Part shown: piece after piece, positions 14,644-23,360 of the stretch | Position numbering within the stretch: the first letter of the stretch is position 1 | Layout: the number at the start of each line of letters is the position of its first letter | Program-made: the position numbers and the translations under genes | From: Pseudomonas fulva | GTDB taxonomy: Bacteria > Pseudomonadota > Gammaproteobacteria > Pseudomonadales > Pseudomonadaceae | Assembly (NCBI RefSeq): GCF_015680705.1 | Contig: NZ_JADNYP010000001.1 | Location: forward strand, 1-64,000 | Length of the DNA stretch: 64,000 bases | Direction: 5' to 3' | Notes under the pieces: model-generated | Told to the model about the DNA's origin: nothing | Database searches by the model: none | The model's input: the letters and a program-made list of their open reading frames with translations, nothing else

Positions 14644-16029
14644 TCAATGAGCGCTGGAACGTTTGCCGGTCAGGTCGGACAGCTGCAGGCGCTGGATGCG
14701 ACCAACGATGACGAGGTAGGAGAAGGCGGCAAGCAGTCCATGGGCGCCGACAAAGATCAGTGCACTATTGAACGAGCCGCTGGAGTGCAACAGGTAGCCG
14801 ATAACCACCGGGGTGACGATGCCGGCGGTGTTGCCCAGGGCATTGAACACGCCGCCGGTCATGCCGATCATTTCCCGGGGAGCGGTGTCGGCCACCACGC
14901 TGAAGCCGAGGTTGCCGAAGCCCTTGCCGAAGAAGGCCAGGCTCATTACCGCAATCACCAGCCACTGGGCGTCGACGTAGTTGCACAGCATCATGGTCGA
15001 ACTCAGCAGCACGCCAGTGATGATCGGTGTCTTGCGGGCGATGCTCAGGGACTTGGTGCGGCGCAGCAGGTAGTCTGAGAAGAAGCCCGACGAGACCGCG
15101 CCAATCAGCCCGCACAGTGCGGGAATCGAGGCGACCAGGCCGGCCTGGAGAATGTCGAAGCCACGCTCTTTGACCAGGTAGATCGGAAACCACGTGACGT
15201 AAAACCAGGTGACGGCGCTCACGCAGTACTGACTGATGAACATGCCCAGCAGCATGCGACTCTTGAACAGCAAACCGATCTCAGCCAGGGAGCTGCGACG
15301 TTTGTCCTTGGGCAACGCCGCCTGCGCTTCGAGGTCGACCAGCGCTTCACCTTTGCGCAGGTAGTCGAGTTCCTCGCTGTTCATCTTCGGATGGCTGACC
15401 GGCAGGTAGTAGTGCTTCCACCAGATGGCAGCGATGCCGAAGCCGACGATGCCCATGACGATGAACACGTACTCCCAGCCGAAGGCGTAGCACAGCCAGC
15501 CCATGAACGGGGTGAAGAAGGCCAGCGAGATGTACTGCGCGCTGTTGAAGATGGCCCCGGCCATGCCCCGCTCCGCGGACGGGAACCAGGACGCGATCAC
15601 CCGCGTCGACGCCGGTCCCACTGGCGCCTCGGCCACGCCGAGGAGGAAGCGCAAAGCCAGCAGCAGCGGCACGATCATGCCAACGAAGTGCACCAGCCCC
15701 ATGCACACGGTGAAGGCCGACCAGACGCAAATGGCCAAGGCCATGGTCCTCTTCGAGCCGAAGCGGTCGGCCAGCCAGCCCGATGGAATCAGGAAGATCA
15801 CGTAGGCCCAGCTGAAAATCGAGAACAGGTAGCCCATTTCCACCGAACTGATGCCCAGCTCCTTGCTCATGTCCGATCCGGCCACGGACAGCGCCGCGCG
15901 GTCGCCACTGCTGAGGGCCAACACCATGGTGATCAAGGCCAGGATCAGGTAGCGATAACGGGTCGCCGTGGTGGCGGCGGCCACGGCGCCAGGAGCAGGC
16001 CCGGCGGCGTAAGTGTCATGGTTGTGCAT
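14644..16029 (-). CDS. MFS sugar-acid transporter, anion:cation symporter family (GudP-like)
   Basis: A 461-residue, 12-helix major facilitator. The start MHNHDTYAAG at 16029 has GAGG upstream and leaves a short cytoplasmic tail before the first helix (YRYLILALITMVLALSSGDRAALSVAG). The family loop SGWLADRFGSKRTMALAICVWS between helices 2 and 3 and FGAxxAPVGPASTRVIASWFPSAERGMA-type segment near helix 5 match the ACS/phthalate-glucarate transporters. As first gene of the LacI-controlled operon with two aldarate dehydratases, it most likely imports galactarate, glucarate or talarate by proton symport. Confidence 0.88.
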   Translation of the reverse strand: MHNHDTYAAGPAPGAVAAATTATRYRYLILALITMVLALSSGDRAALSVAGSDMSKELGISSVEMGYLFSIFSWAYVIFLIPSGWLADRFGSKRTMALAICVWSAFTVCMGLVHFVGMIVPLLLALRFLLGVAEAPVGPASTRVIASWFPSAERGMAGAIFNSAQYISLAFFTPFMGWLCYAFGWEYVFIVMGIVGFGIAAIWWKHYYLPVSHPKMNSEELDYLRKGEALVDLEAQAALPKDKRRSSLAEIGLLFKSRMLLGMFISQYCVSAVTWFYVTWFPIYLVKERGFDILQAGLVASIPALCGLIGAVSSGFFSDYLLRRTKSLSIARKTPIITGVLLSSTMMLCNYVDAQWLVIAVMSLAFFGKGFGNLGFSVVADTAPREMIGMTGGVFNALGNTAGIVTPVVIGYLLHSSGSFNSALIFVGAHGLLAAFSYLVIVGRIQRLQLSDLTGKRSSAH

Positions 16030-16053
16030 CGCGGTTGCCTCATTGTTGTTATG

Positions 16054-16082
16054 GGTGCCGTACAGGGCCCTGTTCTGGCACC
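16054..16082 (-). promoter_or_regulatory. Nested hairpin in the transporter leader
   Basis: GGTGCC (16054-16059) pairs with GGCACC (16077-16082) and encloses the perfect 12-base palindrome ACAGGGCCCTGT (16062-16073). It lies 25 bases before the transporter start codon in the 5' leader. It could be an RNA structure or a DNA operator; nothing in the sequence decides. Confidence 0.35.
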
Positions 16083-16131
16083 TGCTTCGAATTCTGGCAG
16101 CTTGTAGCCCATCACTGGGCTGCCTCCGATC

Positions 16132-16166
16132 AATGACAGCGCTAACAAATGACAGCGCTGTCATTT
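16132..16166. promoter_or_regulatory. LacI-type operator plus half site
   Basis: AAATGACAGCGCTGTCATTT (16147-16166) is a perfect 20-base palindrome centred on GCGC, the classic shape of a LacI/GalR-family operator. The first arm is repeated just before it as AATGACAGCGCTAACA (16132-16147). The pair lies between the transporter operon and the divergent LacI-family gene, so it can control both. Confidence 0.8.
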
Positions 16167-16310
16167 ATCCTAGGCCCCAGTTGAAGGGCTTTGCAAATCG
16201 TCTTTTGCAGTAAATTCCCATGGATTGGGACTGTGCGGAACGTGCAAAAAAAAGTGCGCCGTTGCGGTACAATCGCCAGCACGCTCAAACCTCCCAGCCA
16301 GAGGCCCTCG

Positions 16311-17348
16311 ATGCTGGAAACGCCCGTTATCGCCGCCGATGCGAAGCCGCTCATTGCCGCGCCAGCCACCCTGGATGACGTGGCCAAAATGGCCAAGGTT
16401 TCGCCGATCACTGTTTCCCGCGTGATCAACCGCCCGGAACTGGTCTCGGAAAAAACCCAGAAAAAGGTGCGTAATGCCATTCGCAAGACCGGCTACGTGC
16501 CCAACATGTTGGCGGGCGCCCTGGTCTCGCAGCGCAGCCGACTGGTCATCGTGGTGGTCCCCAATCTGTCCAACCGCGCCTTCGTCGACACCGTTACCGA
16601 ATTGGGAAAGCGCCTGGCAAGTGCGCGCTATCAATTGCTGCTAAGCCAGTCAGACCTCAACGAAAGCCACGAGTCCGAGCTGATCGATGCCATTCTCGCC
16701 CGCCGCCCCGATGGCATCGTCTTCACTCGCCGCCTGCAAAGCGAAGCCGCGCGGGAAAAGCTACTGATCCGAGGCGTGCCGGTGGTAGAAACCTGGGAAC
16801 TGAGCGAGCAGCCTATTGATACCGTGGTGGGTTTTTCCCATGAGGCTGTCGGCCGAGCCATGGCCGCACACATCATCGACCGCGGTTACCGTCGTATCGG
16901 CCTGGTATGGAGCGACGATGATCGTGCCAACCGTCGCCGCCGGGCCTGCGTTGCCGCCTTGCAACAGGCCGCTGTCGAAATTGTCGCCTGCGAACTGGCG
17001 GCCGCGCCGGTGAACATGAGCCACGGGCGCCAGGCCATGGCCCGCCTGCTAGCCGCTCAGGTCATCATGGATGCGGTGATCTGCAGCATCGACCTGCTGG
17101 CCCAAGGGGTCATGGCTGAAGCCCAGGCCCAAGGCCTGCGCATTCCCACGGATATCGCAGTGATGGGCTTTGGCGACCTGGAGTTTGCCGCCCACACTCA
17201 CCCGCGCCTGAGCACCGTGAGCATCGATGGCGAGCGGATCGGTCTGCGTACAGCCGAATTGTTGCTGCAGCGCATGGACGGCAGTCTGGGGCGCGGCGAA
17301 TGCGTGGAAGATGTGGGCTTCAGCCTGGTGGTGCGCGAAAGTACCTGA
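16311..17348 (+). CDS. LacI-family repressor of the aldarate operon
   Basis: A 345-residue regulator. The helix-turn-helix is ATLDDVAKMAKVSPITVSRVINRPELVSEKTQKKV (residues about 20-54), followed by the hinge helix with the minor-groove LA pair (NMLAGALVS), then a periplasmic-binding-protein-like core to the end (VVVPNLSNRAFVDTVTELGKRL onward). It resembles the GntR-type LacI subfamily. An in-frame start at 16191 exists, but ATG 16311 with GAGG upstream fits the family length. It is divergent from the transporter/dehydratase operon with a palindromic operator between. The inducer is probably an aldarate or its ketodeoxy product. Confidence 0.88.
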   Translation: MLETPVIAADAKPLIAAPATLDDVAKMAKVSPITVSRVINRPELVSEKTQKKVRNAIRKTGYVPNMLAGALVSQRSRLVIVVVPNLSNRAFVDTVTELGKRLASARYQLLLSQSDLNESHESELIDAILARRPDGIVFTRRLQSEAAREKLLIRGVPVVETWELSEQPIDTVVGFSHEAVGRAMAAHIIDRGYRRIGLVWSDDDRANRRRRACVAALQQAAVEIVACELAAAPVNMSHGRQAMARLLAAQVIMDAVICSIDLLAQGVMAEAQAQGLRIPTDIAVMGFGDLEFAAHTHPRLSTVSIDGERIGLRTAELLLQRMDGSLGRGECVEDVGFSLVVREST

Positions 17349-17422
17349 CTCGGTCAGCCGTGCGACCAGCTCAGCAGTGCGCGGGTGGTGGTGTTGGGTT
17401 TGCCGCGTCCCAAGGCTGAACA

Positions 17423-18703
17423 TCAGAGCAGCGACAAGGTATAGGCGATGATCACGCGGTTCTCGTCCCGCCGCCCGGTCGCATCACCGCGCAGCTCGAG
17501 GTTACGCCAGCGCAGCGCCAGGTTTTTCAGTGGCCCGCTCTGGATGACATAAGTGACATCGAGGTTACGCTCCCACTCACTGCCATCCGTGCCCGCCACT
17601 TCGAAGTTGTCACCGCGCACATAACGGGCGAATGCCGTTAGCCCAGGCACGCCAAGCGAAGCGAAATCCAGGTCGTAACGGGCCTGCCAAGAACGCTCCT
17701 GTGCGCGGTCGAAGCGCAGCACCTGCACGGCATTGGCCACTCCCGGCAGATCGGTGTCATGAATGAACGGCAAGGCGCTATCGCCGGCGTTGTACTGGTA
17801 GCCCAGGCGGAAGGTGTGCGCTCGCAGGTTGGCGCTGAGCATCGCCGAGGTCATGCGGCTGTCGAGCCTCCCGGCCTTCTCGCTACCGGATTCGCCGGTG
17901 TCGAGGTAGTTGAGAGTGACGGACAGGTTCCAATCACCGATCTTGAAGCCTTGGGTGCCGGTGTACAGCGTCTGTTGATAGACGTCCTGCAAGCGCCCCG
18001 CCCACAGTCCCAGCGAGGTCTGTGGGGCGGCGAGCCAGGTTGCGCCGAGGTAGTCGAAGCGGTCGCTGAATACGCTGTAGTAGTTACCCACCTGGATATC
18101 ACGGGCACCGGCGAACTCGCGCTGGTTGACCTTGCGCATCTGACCCAGGCCGACATCGATATCGTCCAGTTCATGGATATCGAGCATGACGCCCTCGAAG
18201 AACTGGGGTAACAAGCGCGCATCGCCCGAGCTGACCAGCGGGATTTTCGGGAACAGCCCGCCGACTTTCAGTTCGCTCTTCGAATACTTGATTTTGAGCG
18301 CTGCCGTGGCCTCGGAGTAGTCGTCCACCGAGCGCGGGTCGGTATTGCGTGGCCCGCCCGCGCGGTTGTAGGCGCCCGGCAGCAATGCGGTGCCACTGCG
18401 CGAAGGCGAGGAGTCAAGCTTCAAGCCAAGCCCCGCGTAGACATCCACCCCTAACCCGACCGTGGTATCGGTATAACCGGACTCGCCCTTGAGAATGAAG
18501 CCCTGGGCCCATTCCTCCAACCTGGACTGAGCTGGCTGGGCGGCGTCGCGCAAGTCATGGTTGTAGTAGAAATTGCGAAACGTCAGGTTGGCCTTGCTGT
18601 CGTCCAGCAATGCCGCCTGGGCACCCAGCGGCCCCCAGCCCAACAACAGCGACAACGGCTTTACAGCACGCGCGAAGCCCGCTCCAGTCGCGGATTGTTT
18701 CAT
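17423..18703 (-). CDS. OprD-family porin of the second sugar-acid operon
   Basis: A 426-residue porin with a signal peptide (cleavage after AQA near residue 30), opening ALLDDSKANLTFRNFYYNHD and the family segments RLEEWAQGFILKGESGYTD, YAGLGLKLDSSPSRSGTALLPG, ARYDLDFASLGVPGLTAFARYVRGD and terminal NRVIIAYTLSLL. It is the last gene of the leftward operon that begins with the RraA-family gene at 26129, 53 bases after the aldose epimerase. The porin is convergent with the LacI gene, with about 75 bases between the ends. Confidence 0.88.
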   Translation of the reverse strand: MKQSATGAGFARAVKPLSLLLGWGPLGAQAALLDDSKANLTFRNFYYNHDLRDAAQPAQSRLEEWAQGFILKGESGYTDTTVGLGVDVYAGLGLKLDSSPSRSGTALLPGAYNRAGGPRNTDPRSVDDYSEATAALKIKYSKSELKVGGLFPKIPLVSSGDARLLPQFFEGVMLDIHELDDIDVGLGQMRKVNQREFAGARDIQVGNYYSVFSDRFDYLGATWLAAPQTSLGLWAGRLQDVYQQTLYTGTQGFKIGDWNLSVTLNYLDTGESGSEKAGRLDSRMTSAMLSANLRAHTFRLGYQYNAGDSALPFIHDTDLPGVANAVQVLRFDRAQERSWQARYDLDFASLGVPGLTAFARYVRGDNFEVAGTDGSEWERNLDVTYVIQSGPLKNLALRWRNLELRGDATGRRDENRVIIAYTLSLL

Positions 18704-18756
18704 TGTTATTGTTCTCTTTTCATGGGTTGTCCCGGGTACAGCGGTCGGGCCTTAAC

Positions 18757-19626
18757 TCAGCGTTGTTGCCAGGTGAAATCAAGGCGGGCATGCAGGCGCT
18801 GGCCGGGTGTCAGTTCCCGGGTGCCGGTCTGCTCCCAGGTGTCTGACGGCTGGTTGAAGGCATCGGCCAAATGCGACACCGGCTCAAGACAAAGGTATGG
18901 CCTGCCTGCCGGTGCAAAGGCAACGAAATGGCTCAAGGGCTCGCTGGCCTGCAGAGACAGCGTGCCGTTGGGGTAGTCGAGCTGCAGTTGGCCGTTCCAG
19001 CCTGACTGGTAATGGGCCAGTGGCTGGGAGTCCTCGGCATTGATCAACAGCGGCTGCGTGAACTCCTGATAGTCACCGGTGGCCAGGTATTGCTCATCGA
19101 TCTGCCACTGGCGGCCTACCTGATAACGTACCTTGAGTCCTGGATGGCGTTGGAAATAGGGATGCAGCCCAAGGCCAGCAGGCATTGGCGAGTCGCCCAG
19201 GTTGACCAGCGACAACTCGATGCACAGGCGTCGACCATCGAGCAGGTAGCGCTGCTCGGCACGGAATGCCCAGGGCCAGTGCTCGCCCTGGTAATCGCAG
19301 GCAATGCGCAGTTGCTGGTCGAACTGCTCGACGATCCGCCAAGGCAGGGTATGGCTCACTCCGTGCAACGTATGCGGCTGCGCTGCTGGATGTGCTGGCA
19401 AAGAGTAGTCGCGGCCCGCGAAATGCAGATGAGCACTGCGGATCCGATTGGAATAGGGAATCAGCGGATAAGCACCGGCCCGTGGCCAGTCCAGCGGGTT
19501 GAAAGCACTGCTGGTGATCGGCAGCAGCAGGTCGAGTCCTTCCGCGCGCAGGTGGGCAATACGCCCGCCCCAGGCCGGCAGCAAGCCCAGTGACCAAGTG
19601 GCATTGTTCAACAGCAAAGGTTGCAT
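18757..19626 (-). CDS. Aldose 1-epimerase family protein
   Basis: A 289-residue galactose-mutarotase-like protein. Start at 19626 follows a strong AGGAGG; the longer frame from 19653 lacks one. Motifs include LLPAWGGRIAHLRAEGLDLLLP, the substrate-loop arginine in IPYSNRIRSAHLHFAGRDY, HTLHGVSHTLPWRI with the conserved HG-H pattern, and LHPYFQ with its catalytic-type His. Mutarotases interconvert alpha and beta anomers of free sugars, which would help a downstream sugar or uronate dehydrogenase that takes one anomer. It sits beside the uronate-dehydrogenase-like gene in the same operon. Confidence 0.82.
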   Translation of the reverse strand: MQPLLLNNATWSLGLLPAWGGRIAHLRAEGLDLLLPITSSAFNPLDWPRAGAYPLIPYSNRIRSAHLHFAGRDYSLPAHPAAQPHTLHGVSHTLPWRIVEQFDQQLRIACDYQGEHWPWAFRAEQRYLLDGRRLCIELSLVNLGDSPMPAGLGLHPYFQRHPGLKVRYQVGRQWQIDEQYLATGDYQEFTQPLLINAEDSQPLAHYQSGWNGQLQLDYPNGTLSLQASEPLSHFVAFAPAGRPYLCLEPVSHLADAFNQPSDTWEQTGTRELTPGQRLHARLDFTWQQR

Positions 19627-19716
19627 GGAACCTCCTGTGTCCTCGTTGAGCACGGCTTGGCACAGCCGCCGCGCTCTAGCGCATCAGAGGGAAGCCGAAC
19701 GGAGACGGCGCGTGGC

Positions 19717-20805
19717 TTAGCGACGGAAGCGCTCGGCTACGGCCAGGTCGATGTCCAGGCCCAGACCTGGACCCTGCGGAATCTGCAACTGATTGCCCTG
19801 GCGCAACTGCTCCACCGGGTACAGCCAGCCTGCCGGCTCGACGAACAGGTACTCCACCTGCGGCACACGCGGCTGCACCGCGGCCAGGTGCAAGGTGGCG
19901 ATCAGGCCGGGGCCGAAGTACGGACAATGCGGTAGCAGCACGGCATCGTGCTGGTCAGCCAGCGCCGCGATGCGCAGGCACTCGGAAATGCCACCGACCT
20001 TGGTGACGCTGGGCTGAATCGAATCCACCGCACCGGCCAGCAGGGCCTGTTCGAACTGTACCGCCGTGCACCAGTTCTCTCCTGCCGACAGTGGCACACC
20101 TTGTCCACGCAGGCTGGCCAGGGTGGCGTAGTCCTCGGGCGGGAAGATCGGCTCCTCCAGCCAGGCTAGCTGCAGGTCAGCCAGGGCTGGTAGCCACTCA
20201 CGCGTGTCGGCCACGGTCCAGGCGCAGTTCACATCGGTGGCCAGCGGCACATCGAAGCCAACCGCACGGCGGCAAGCGCCGATTTCCGACAGGGCCACTT
20301 CATGCAGCTTGATATCGCGGAACCCCATCGTCAGTGCCTTCTCGCAGATTGCTGGAGCAACCCTGTCGTCGGCATAGCGCACCAGGCTGGCGTAGGCCGC
20401 GACCTGCTCACGCTGGGCTCGTCCCAGTAGCGCATGCAGTGGCATGCCCTGGCGACGGGCAGCGAGATCCCACAACGCGATGTCGACGCCCGAGATGGCA
20501 AACATCGTTACCCCATAGCGGCCAAACAGGTGCAGGCGCAGCTGTAGCTCGCGATTGAAGGCAGGAATATCTTCGATTTGCCGATCCAGCAGCAATGGTG
20601 TGATGAGGCGGTCGATCATGGCCTTGGTGGCATTGGCGACGAAGTAGCCAAACGCTTCACCCCAGCCGACGTTACCGTGTTCGTCTTCCAGGCGGATCAG
20701 CACGTTTTCCAGGGTGTGCCAGGCCGTCGGAGTAATGCCCTTCCCTTTGCCGCCGTCCTGGAACGGGATTTCGACGATTTGCGTATCGACACGCACGATT
20801 CTCAT
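19717..20805 (-). CDS. Enolase-superfamily (mandelate racemase type) sugar-acid dehydratase
   Basis: A 362-residue enolase-superfamily enzyme, distinct from the one at 13439. Metal ligands appear in ATDVNCAW, WLEEPIFP and LSAGENW, and the general acid-base His in LLPHCPYFGPG. The usual KxK motif after strand two reads IKLHE, so the second lysine is His, which makes its reaction hard to assign. N-terminal capping domain: HTLENVLIRLEDEHGNVGWGEAFGY. The start overlaps the stop of the upstream SDR (ATGA). Context suggests it dehydrates the acid or lactone made by the neighbouring dehydrogenase; a cycloisomerase is an alternative. Confidence 0.8.
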   Translation of the reverse strand: MRIVRVDTQIVEIPFQDGGKGKGITPTAWHTLENVLIRLEDEHGNVGWGEAFGYFVANATKAMIDRLITPLLLDRQIEDIPAFNRELQLRLHLFGRYGVTMFAISGVDIALWDLAARRQGMPLHALLGRAQREQVAAYASLVRYADDRVAPAICEKALTMGFRDIKLHEVALSEIGACRRAVGFDVPLATDVNCAWTVADTREWLPALADLQLAWLEEPIFPPEDYATLASLRGQGVPLSAGENWCTAVQFEQALLAGAVDSIQPSVTKVGGISECLRIAALADQHDAVLLPHCPYFGPGLIATLHLAAVQPRVPQVEYLFVEPAGWLYPVEQLRQGNQLQIPQGPGLGLDIDLAVAERFRR

Positions 20806-21611
20806 GCTTGCTCCAGTACGCTGACCAAAGGAACACCGGCATAAGCCCCCCCCACATGGTCGCGGCCAGAGCCGACCGGCGCCATGGCCTGGTAGGCAAG
20901 GAAGTTTTCCGCCAAGTGATCGGCAGCGTTGTCCTGAGGTCGATAGCCCAGCGCCCGAGCACGACGATTATGGAAGAAGGCATCCGGGCATTCCGACACG
21001 CCATAGACGATCTCGTGGCGCACCTCTGGGTGCTCCAGTCCGATCAGCACCAGTTGCGCCAGGTCACGAGCGCTCGTCCACAAGCGCAGGCGGCGCGCAT
21101 CGGCGACTTCAGGGTCTGCATTGCCGATGCGTACGATGAAGGTGGCCAGCTCGCTACGCTGCGAGAAGGTGGCGCACGCCGCCTCGCCAAACACCTTGCT
21201 CAAGGCGTAGTAGCTGTCGGGCGCTACGGGGTTGTCATCGAAGTGGGTAGCCGCCTGGCTGTGGTATTGGCCGAGCACATGGTGGCTGCTGGCAAACACG
21301 AAACGCTTGGCACCGGCGCGCTGGGCAGCTTCCAACAGGTACAAGGTGGCATGATAGTTAGGTTCCACCGTGCTCTGGAACTGGATATCAGCGCCGTGGG
21401 CGCAGGCCAGGTGCAGCACCGCATCGACCCCTTCAGTGGCTTGGCGGACGAAGGCGGGGTCGGTGAGGTCGCCCGCCAGTGCAGTTTCCCCGGTCATAAG
21501 GTCAGTGACGGGGCGGCGGTCCAGCAGGCGTAGATTGAAGCGCTCGCGCAGGTAGGGACGCAGCGCGGTTCCGACAATACCGGCAGCGCCGGTGACAAGT
21601 AGCGTAGGCAT
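20802..21611 (-). CDS. NAD-dependent epimerase/dehydratase family, uronate-dehydrogenase-like
   Basis: A 269-residue extended SDR with the nucleotide-binding motif LLVTGAAGIVGTAL at the N-terminus, the serine in FASSHHVLG and the catalytic YYALSK (YxxxK). The downstream segment VRIGNADPEVADARRLRLWTSARDLAQL resembles the sugar-binding part of uronate dehydrogenases, which oxidise galacturonate or glucuronate to aldarolactones with NAD. I start it at 21611 (MPTLLVTGA); the frame extends to 21641 without a better site. It is coupled to the enolase-superfamily gene by ATGA. Substrate is inferred from family resemblance and context only. Confidence 0.75.
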   Translation of the reverse strand: MPTLLVTGAAGIVGTALRPYLRERFNLRLLDRRPVTDLMTGETALAGDLTDPAFVRQATEGVDAVLHLACAHGADIQFQSTVEPNYHATLYLLEAAQRAGAKRFVFASSHHVLGQYHSQAATHFDDNPVAPDSYYALSKVFGEAACATFSQRSELATFIVRIGNADPEVADARRLRLWTSARDLAQLVLIGLEHPEVRHEIVYGVSECPDAFFHNRRARALGYRPQDNAADHLAENFLAYQAMAPVGSGRDHVGGAYAGVPLVSVLEQA

Positions 21612-21677
21612 GGTGAATTCCCGAAAACATAAGTGGTGCAAAGGCCTGGCTGCACTGGGCCGCCAGGCAGGCTCAGG

Positions 21678-22967
21678 TCAGGCAGTAGCGGCAACGGTAG
21701 CGTGCTTCACCGGCGTCTTGCCGACGAACAAGGCAACGATCAGCGCCCCTAGGATGCCCAGCCCAGCCGCCAGTCCGAAGCCACTGGCGTAGGTACCGGT
21801 AGACTGGATGATGAAGCCGGTCACGGTCGGCGCGACGATGCCGCTGAGGTTGGCCAGGCCATGCATGAAGCCGCCGGCGGTGCCAACCTGGTAATCCGGC
21901 ACCGCGTCCTGGATCAGCGACCAATAAGCTGGGGCGGTCAGCATGAGGAAGCCGATGGCCACGGTCATCACCACCACCGTGCTGGTCACGCTCTGTACCT
22001 GCCCCGTAAGGCCAATGCACACGGCAGCGATCAGCAGGCAGGTCACCAGTACCACCTTGCGCGAGAACAGTTGCTTGCCGGTGCGCTTGAATACCCAGTC
22101 GATCAGCAGGCCGCCGCAGACGAAGCCGAGCGTGCCCACCAGCCAAGGCAGTGCGGTGACGATGCTCATGGCCTTCAGGTCGATGCCCTTGGAGTCGATC
22201 AGGTAGCTGGGGAACCAGGTCATGAAGAAGTAGAGGATGTAGTTGTAGCAGAACAGCGAAACACCAGTGACCAGCACCGAGCGCTGCAGGATGATCTGCA
22301 ACACCGGCGTGCGCGGCGCATCCTCTACGGTGGTAACCGGCACCTCGCGGCCTTCATTGATCAACGCCAGCTCTTCTGCCGACACCAGCGGGTGCTCCTT
22401 GGGCGTGGAGGCGGACATGCGCCACCAGGCGATGGCCCACAACAGGCCGCCCACGGCAATCACCATGAAGGCCACGCGCCAACCCAACCACAGGGCCAGA
22501 AAACCGACGATCGGGCCGGCCAGGGCGCCACCCAGTGGACCACCGGCCTGGCTGATGCCGATGGCGCGAGCGCGCTCCTTGATCGGGAACCAGCTGTTTA
22601 CCGTCTTGTTTGCGGTAGTCGACACCGGTCCTTCACCCACACCGAACAGGGCGCGCACGATCAGCAGCGACCAGAAGTTGAAAGCCAGCGCCGTGGAACC
22701 GCACAGCGCCGACCAGAAGCTCATGGACCAGGTCAATACACGCTTGGGGCCGAAGCGGTCGGCCAAGTAGCCGCCCACAAAGCAGAACAGGGCGTAGCCG
22801 AAGAAGAAGCTGCTGAAGATCATGCCCTTTTCAGCGGGCGTGAGGTGGTATTCCCGAGTAATGAAAGGCATTGCGATCGATAGGGCAGCGCGATCGACGT
22901 AGTTGATGATCATGGCCAGGAACAACATGGCCAGGATCGTCCAGCGATAATTCTTTTTCTTGTTCAT
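21678..22967 (-). CDS. MFS transporter, anion:cation symporter family
   Basis: A 429-residue 12-helix transporter. It opens NYRWTILAMLFLAMIINYVDRAALSIAMPF, with the Asp-Arg in helix 1 typical of ACS members, then GGYLADRFGPKRVLTWSMSFWSALC and VNSWFPIKERARAIGISQAGGPLGGALAGP. Family members import hexuronates, aldonates and aldarates with protons. A GGAG precedes the start at 22967. It is internal to the nine-gene operon and therefore the likely inner-membrane entry for its substrate, parallel to the transporter at 14644 for the other operon. Confidence 0.86.
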   Translation of the reverse strand: MNKKKNYRWTILAMLFLAMIINYVDRAALSIAMPFITREYHLTPAEKGMIFSSFFFGYALFCFVGGYLADRFGPKRVLTWSMSFWSALCGSTALAFNFWSLLIVRALFGVGEGPVSTTANKTVNSWFPIKERARAIGISQAGGPLGGALAGPIVGFLALWLGWRVAFMVIAVGGLLWAIAWWRMSASTPKEHPLVSAEELALINEGREVPVTTVEDAPRTPVLQIILQRSVLVTGVSLFCYNYILYFFMTWFPSYLIDSKGIDLKAMSIVTALPWLVGTLGFVCGGLLIDWVFKRTGKQLFSRKVVLVTCLLIAAVCIGLTGQVQSVTSTVVVMTVAIGFLMLTAPAYWSLIQDAVPDYQVGTAGGFMHGLANLSGIVAPTVTGFIIQSTGTYASGFGLAAGLGILGALIVALFVGKTPVKHATVAATA

Positions 22968-23012
22968 GTGCGACTCCGTCCGGCACCTGTGATGTCGGAT
23001 CTTTTTGTTGTA

Positions 23013-23042
23013 GCGCCTGGCCCCACAGAGCGGGCCAGACGC
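23013..23042 (-). promoter_or_regulatory. Intercistronic hairpin
   Basis: CTGGCCC (23017-23023) and GGGCCAG (23032-23038) form a stem with an 8-base loop, flanked by further GCG/CGC pairing, in the 86-base gap between the Dabb gene and the MFS gene. On the transcribed strand no U-run follows, so an mRNA stability or attenuating role is more likely than full termination. Confidence 0.35.
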
Positions 23043-23053
23043 TGATCAGAGGT

Positions 23054-23347
23054 CTAGACGCTGTAGTCCACTGCCACCCACTCAAAATACTGCTTGAGGT
23101 CTGCCACCAGAGCCTGGTGCGCCGGATGAGGCAGGTAGCGCGCAACCGCGTCGGCATCGTCGAAGCTGGATTCGAGGATGTAATCCCAGCAGATTGGCCG
23201 GTCCAGCTCGTTGGCAGCGACTCGCCAGTCACGGATGAAGTCGATCTTCTCCTTGAGAGTGCGCATCTGCGTGACCAGCCCGGCTTCCAGTTCAGGTTGT
23301 GATTCGACACCGGGCAGGCGGCGGAACATCACGACATGTCTCATCAT
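23054..23347 (-). CDS. Dabb-family (dimeric alpha/beta barrel) small protein
   Basis: A 97-residue stress-responsive A/B-barrel domain protein: MRHVVMFRRLPG at the start with the family His, and DYILESSFDDADAVARYLPHPAHQALV in the second half. A GAGGAGG lies 8 bases before the ATG at 23347 within the aldehyde dehydrogenase stop region. Members are small dimeric proteins; in catabolic operons some act as mutarotases or cyclases on small ligands, but most are uncharacterised. No role can be fixed here. Confidence 0.75.
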   Translation of the reverse strand: MMRHVVMFRRLPGVESQPELEAGLVTQMRTLKEKIDFIRDWRVAANELDRPICWDYILESSFDDADAVARYLPHPAHQALVADLKQYFEWVAVDYSV

Positions 23348-23360
23348 CGCCCGGCCCTCC

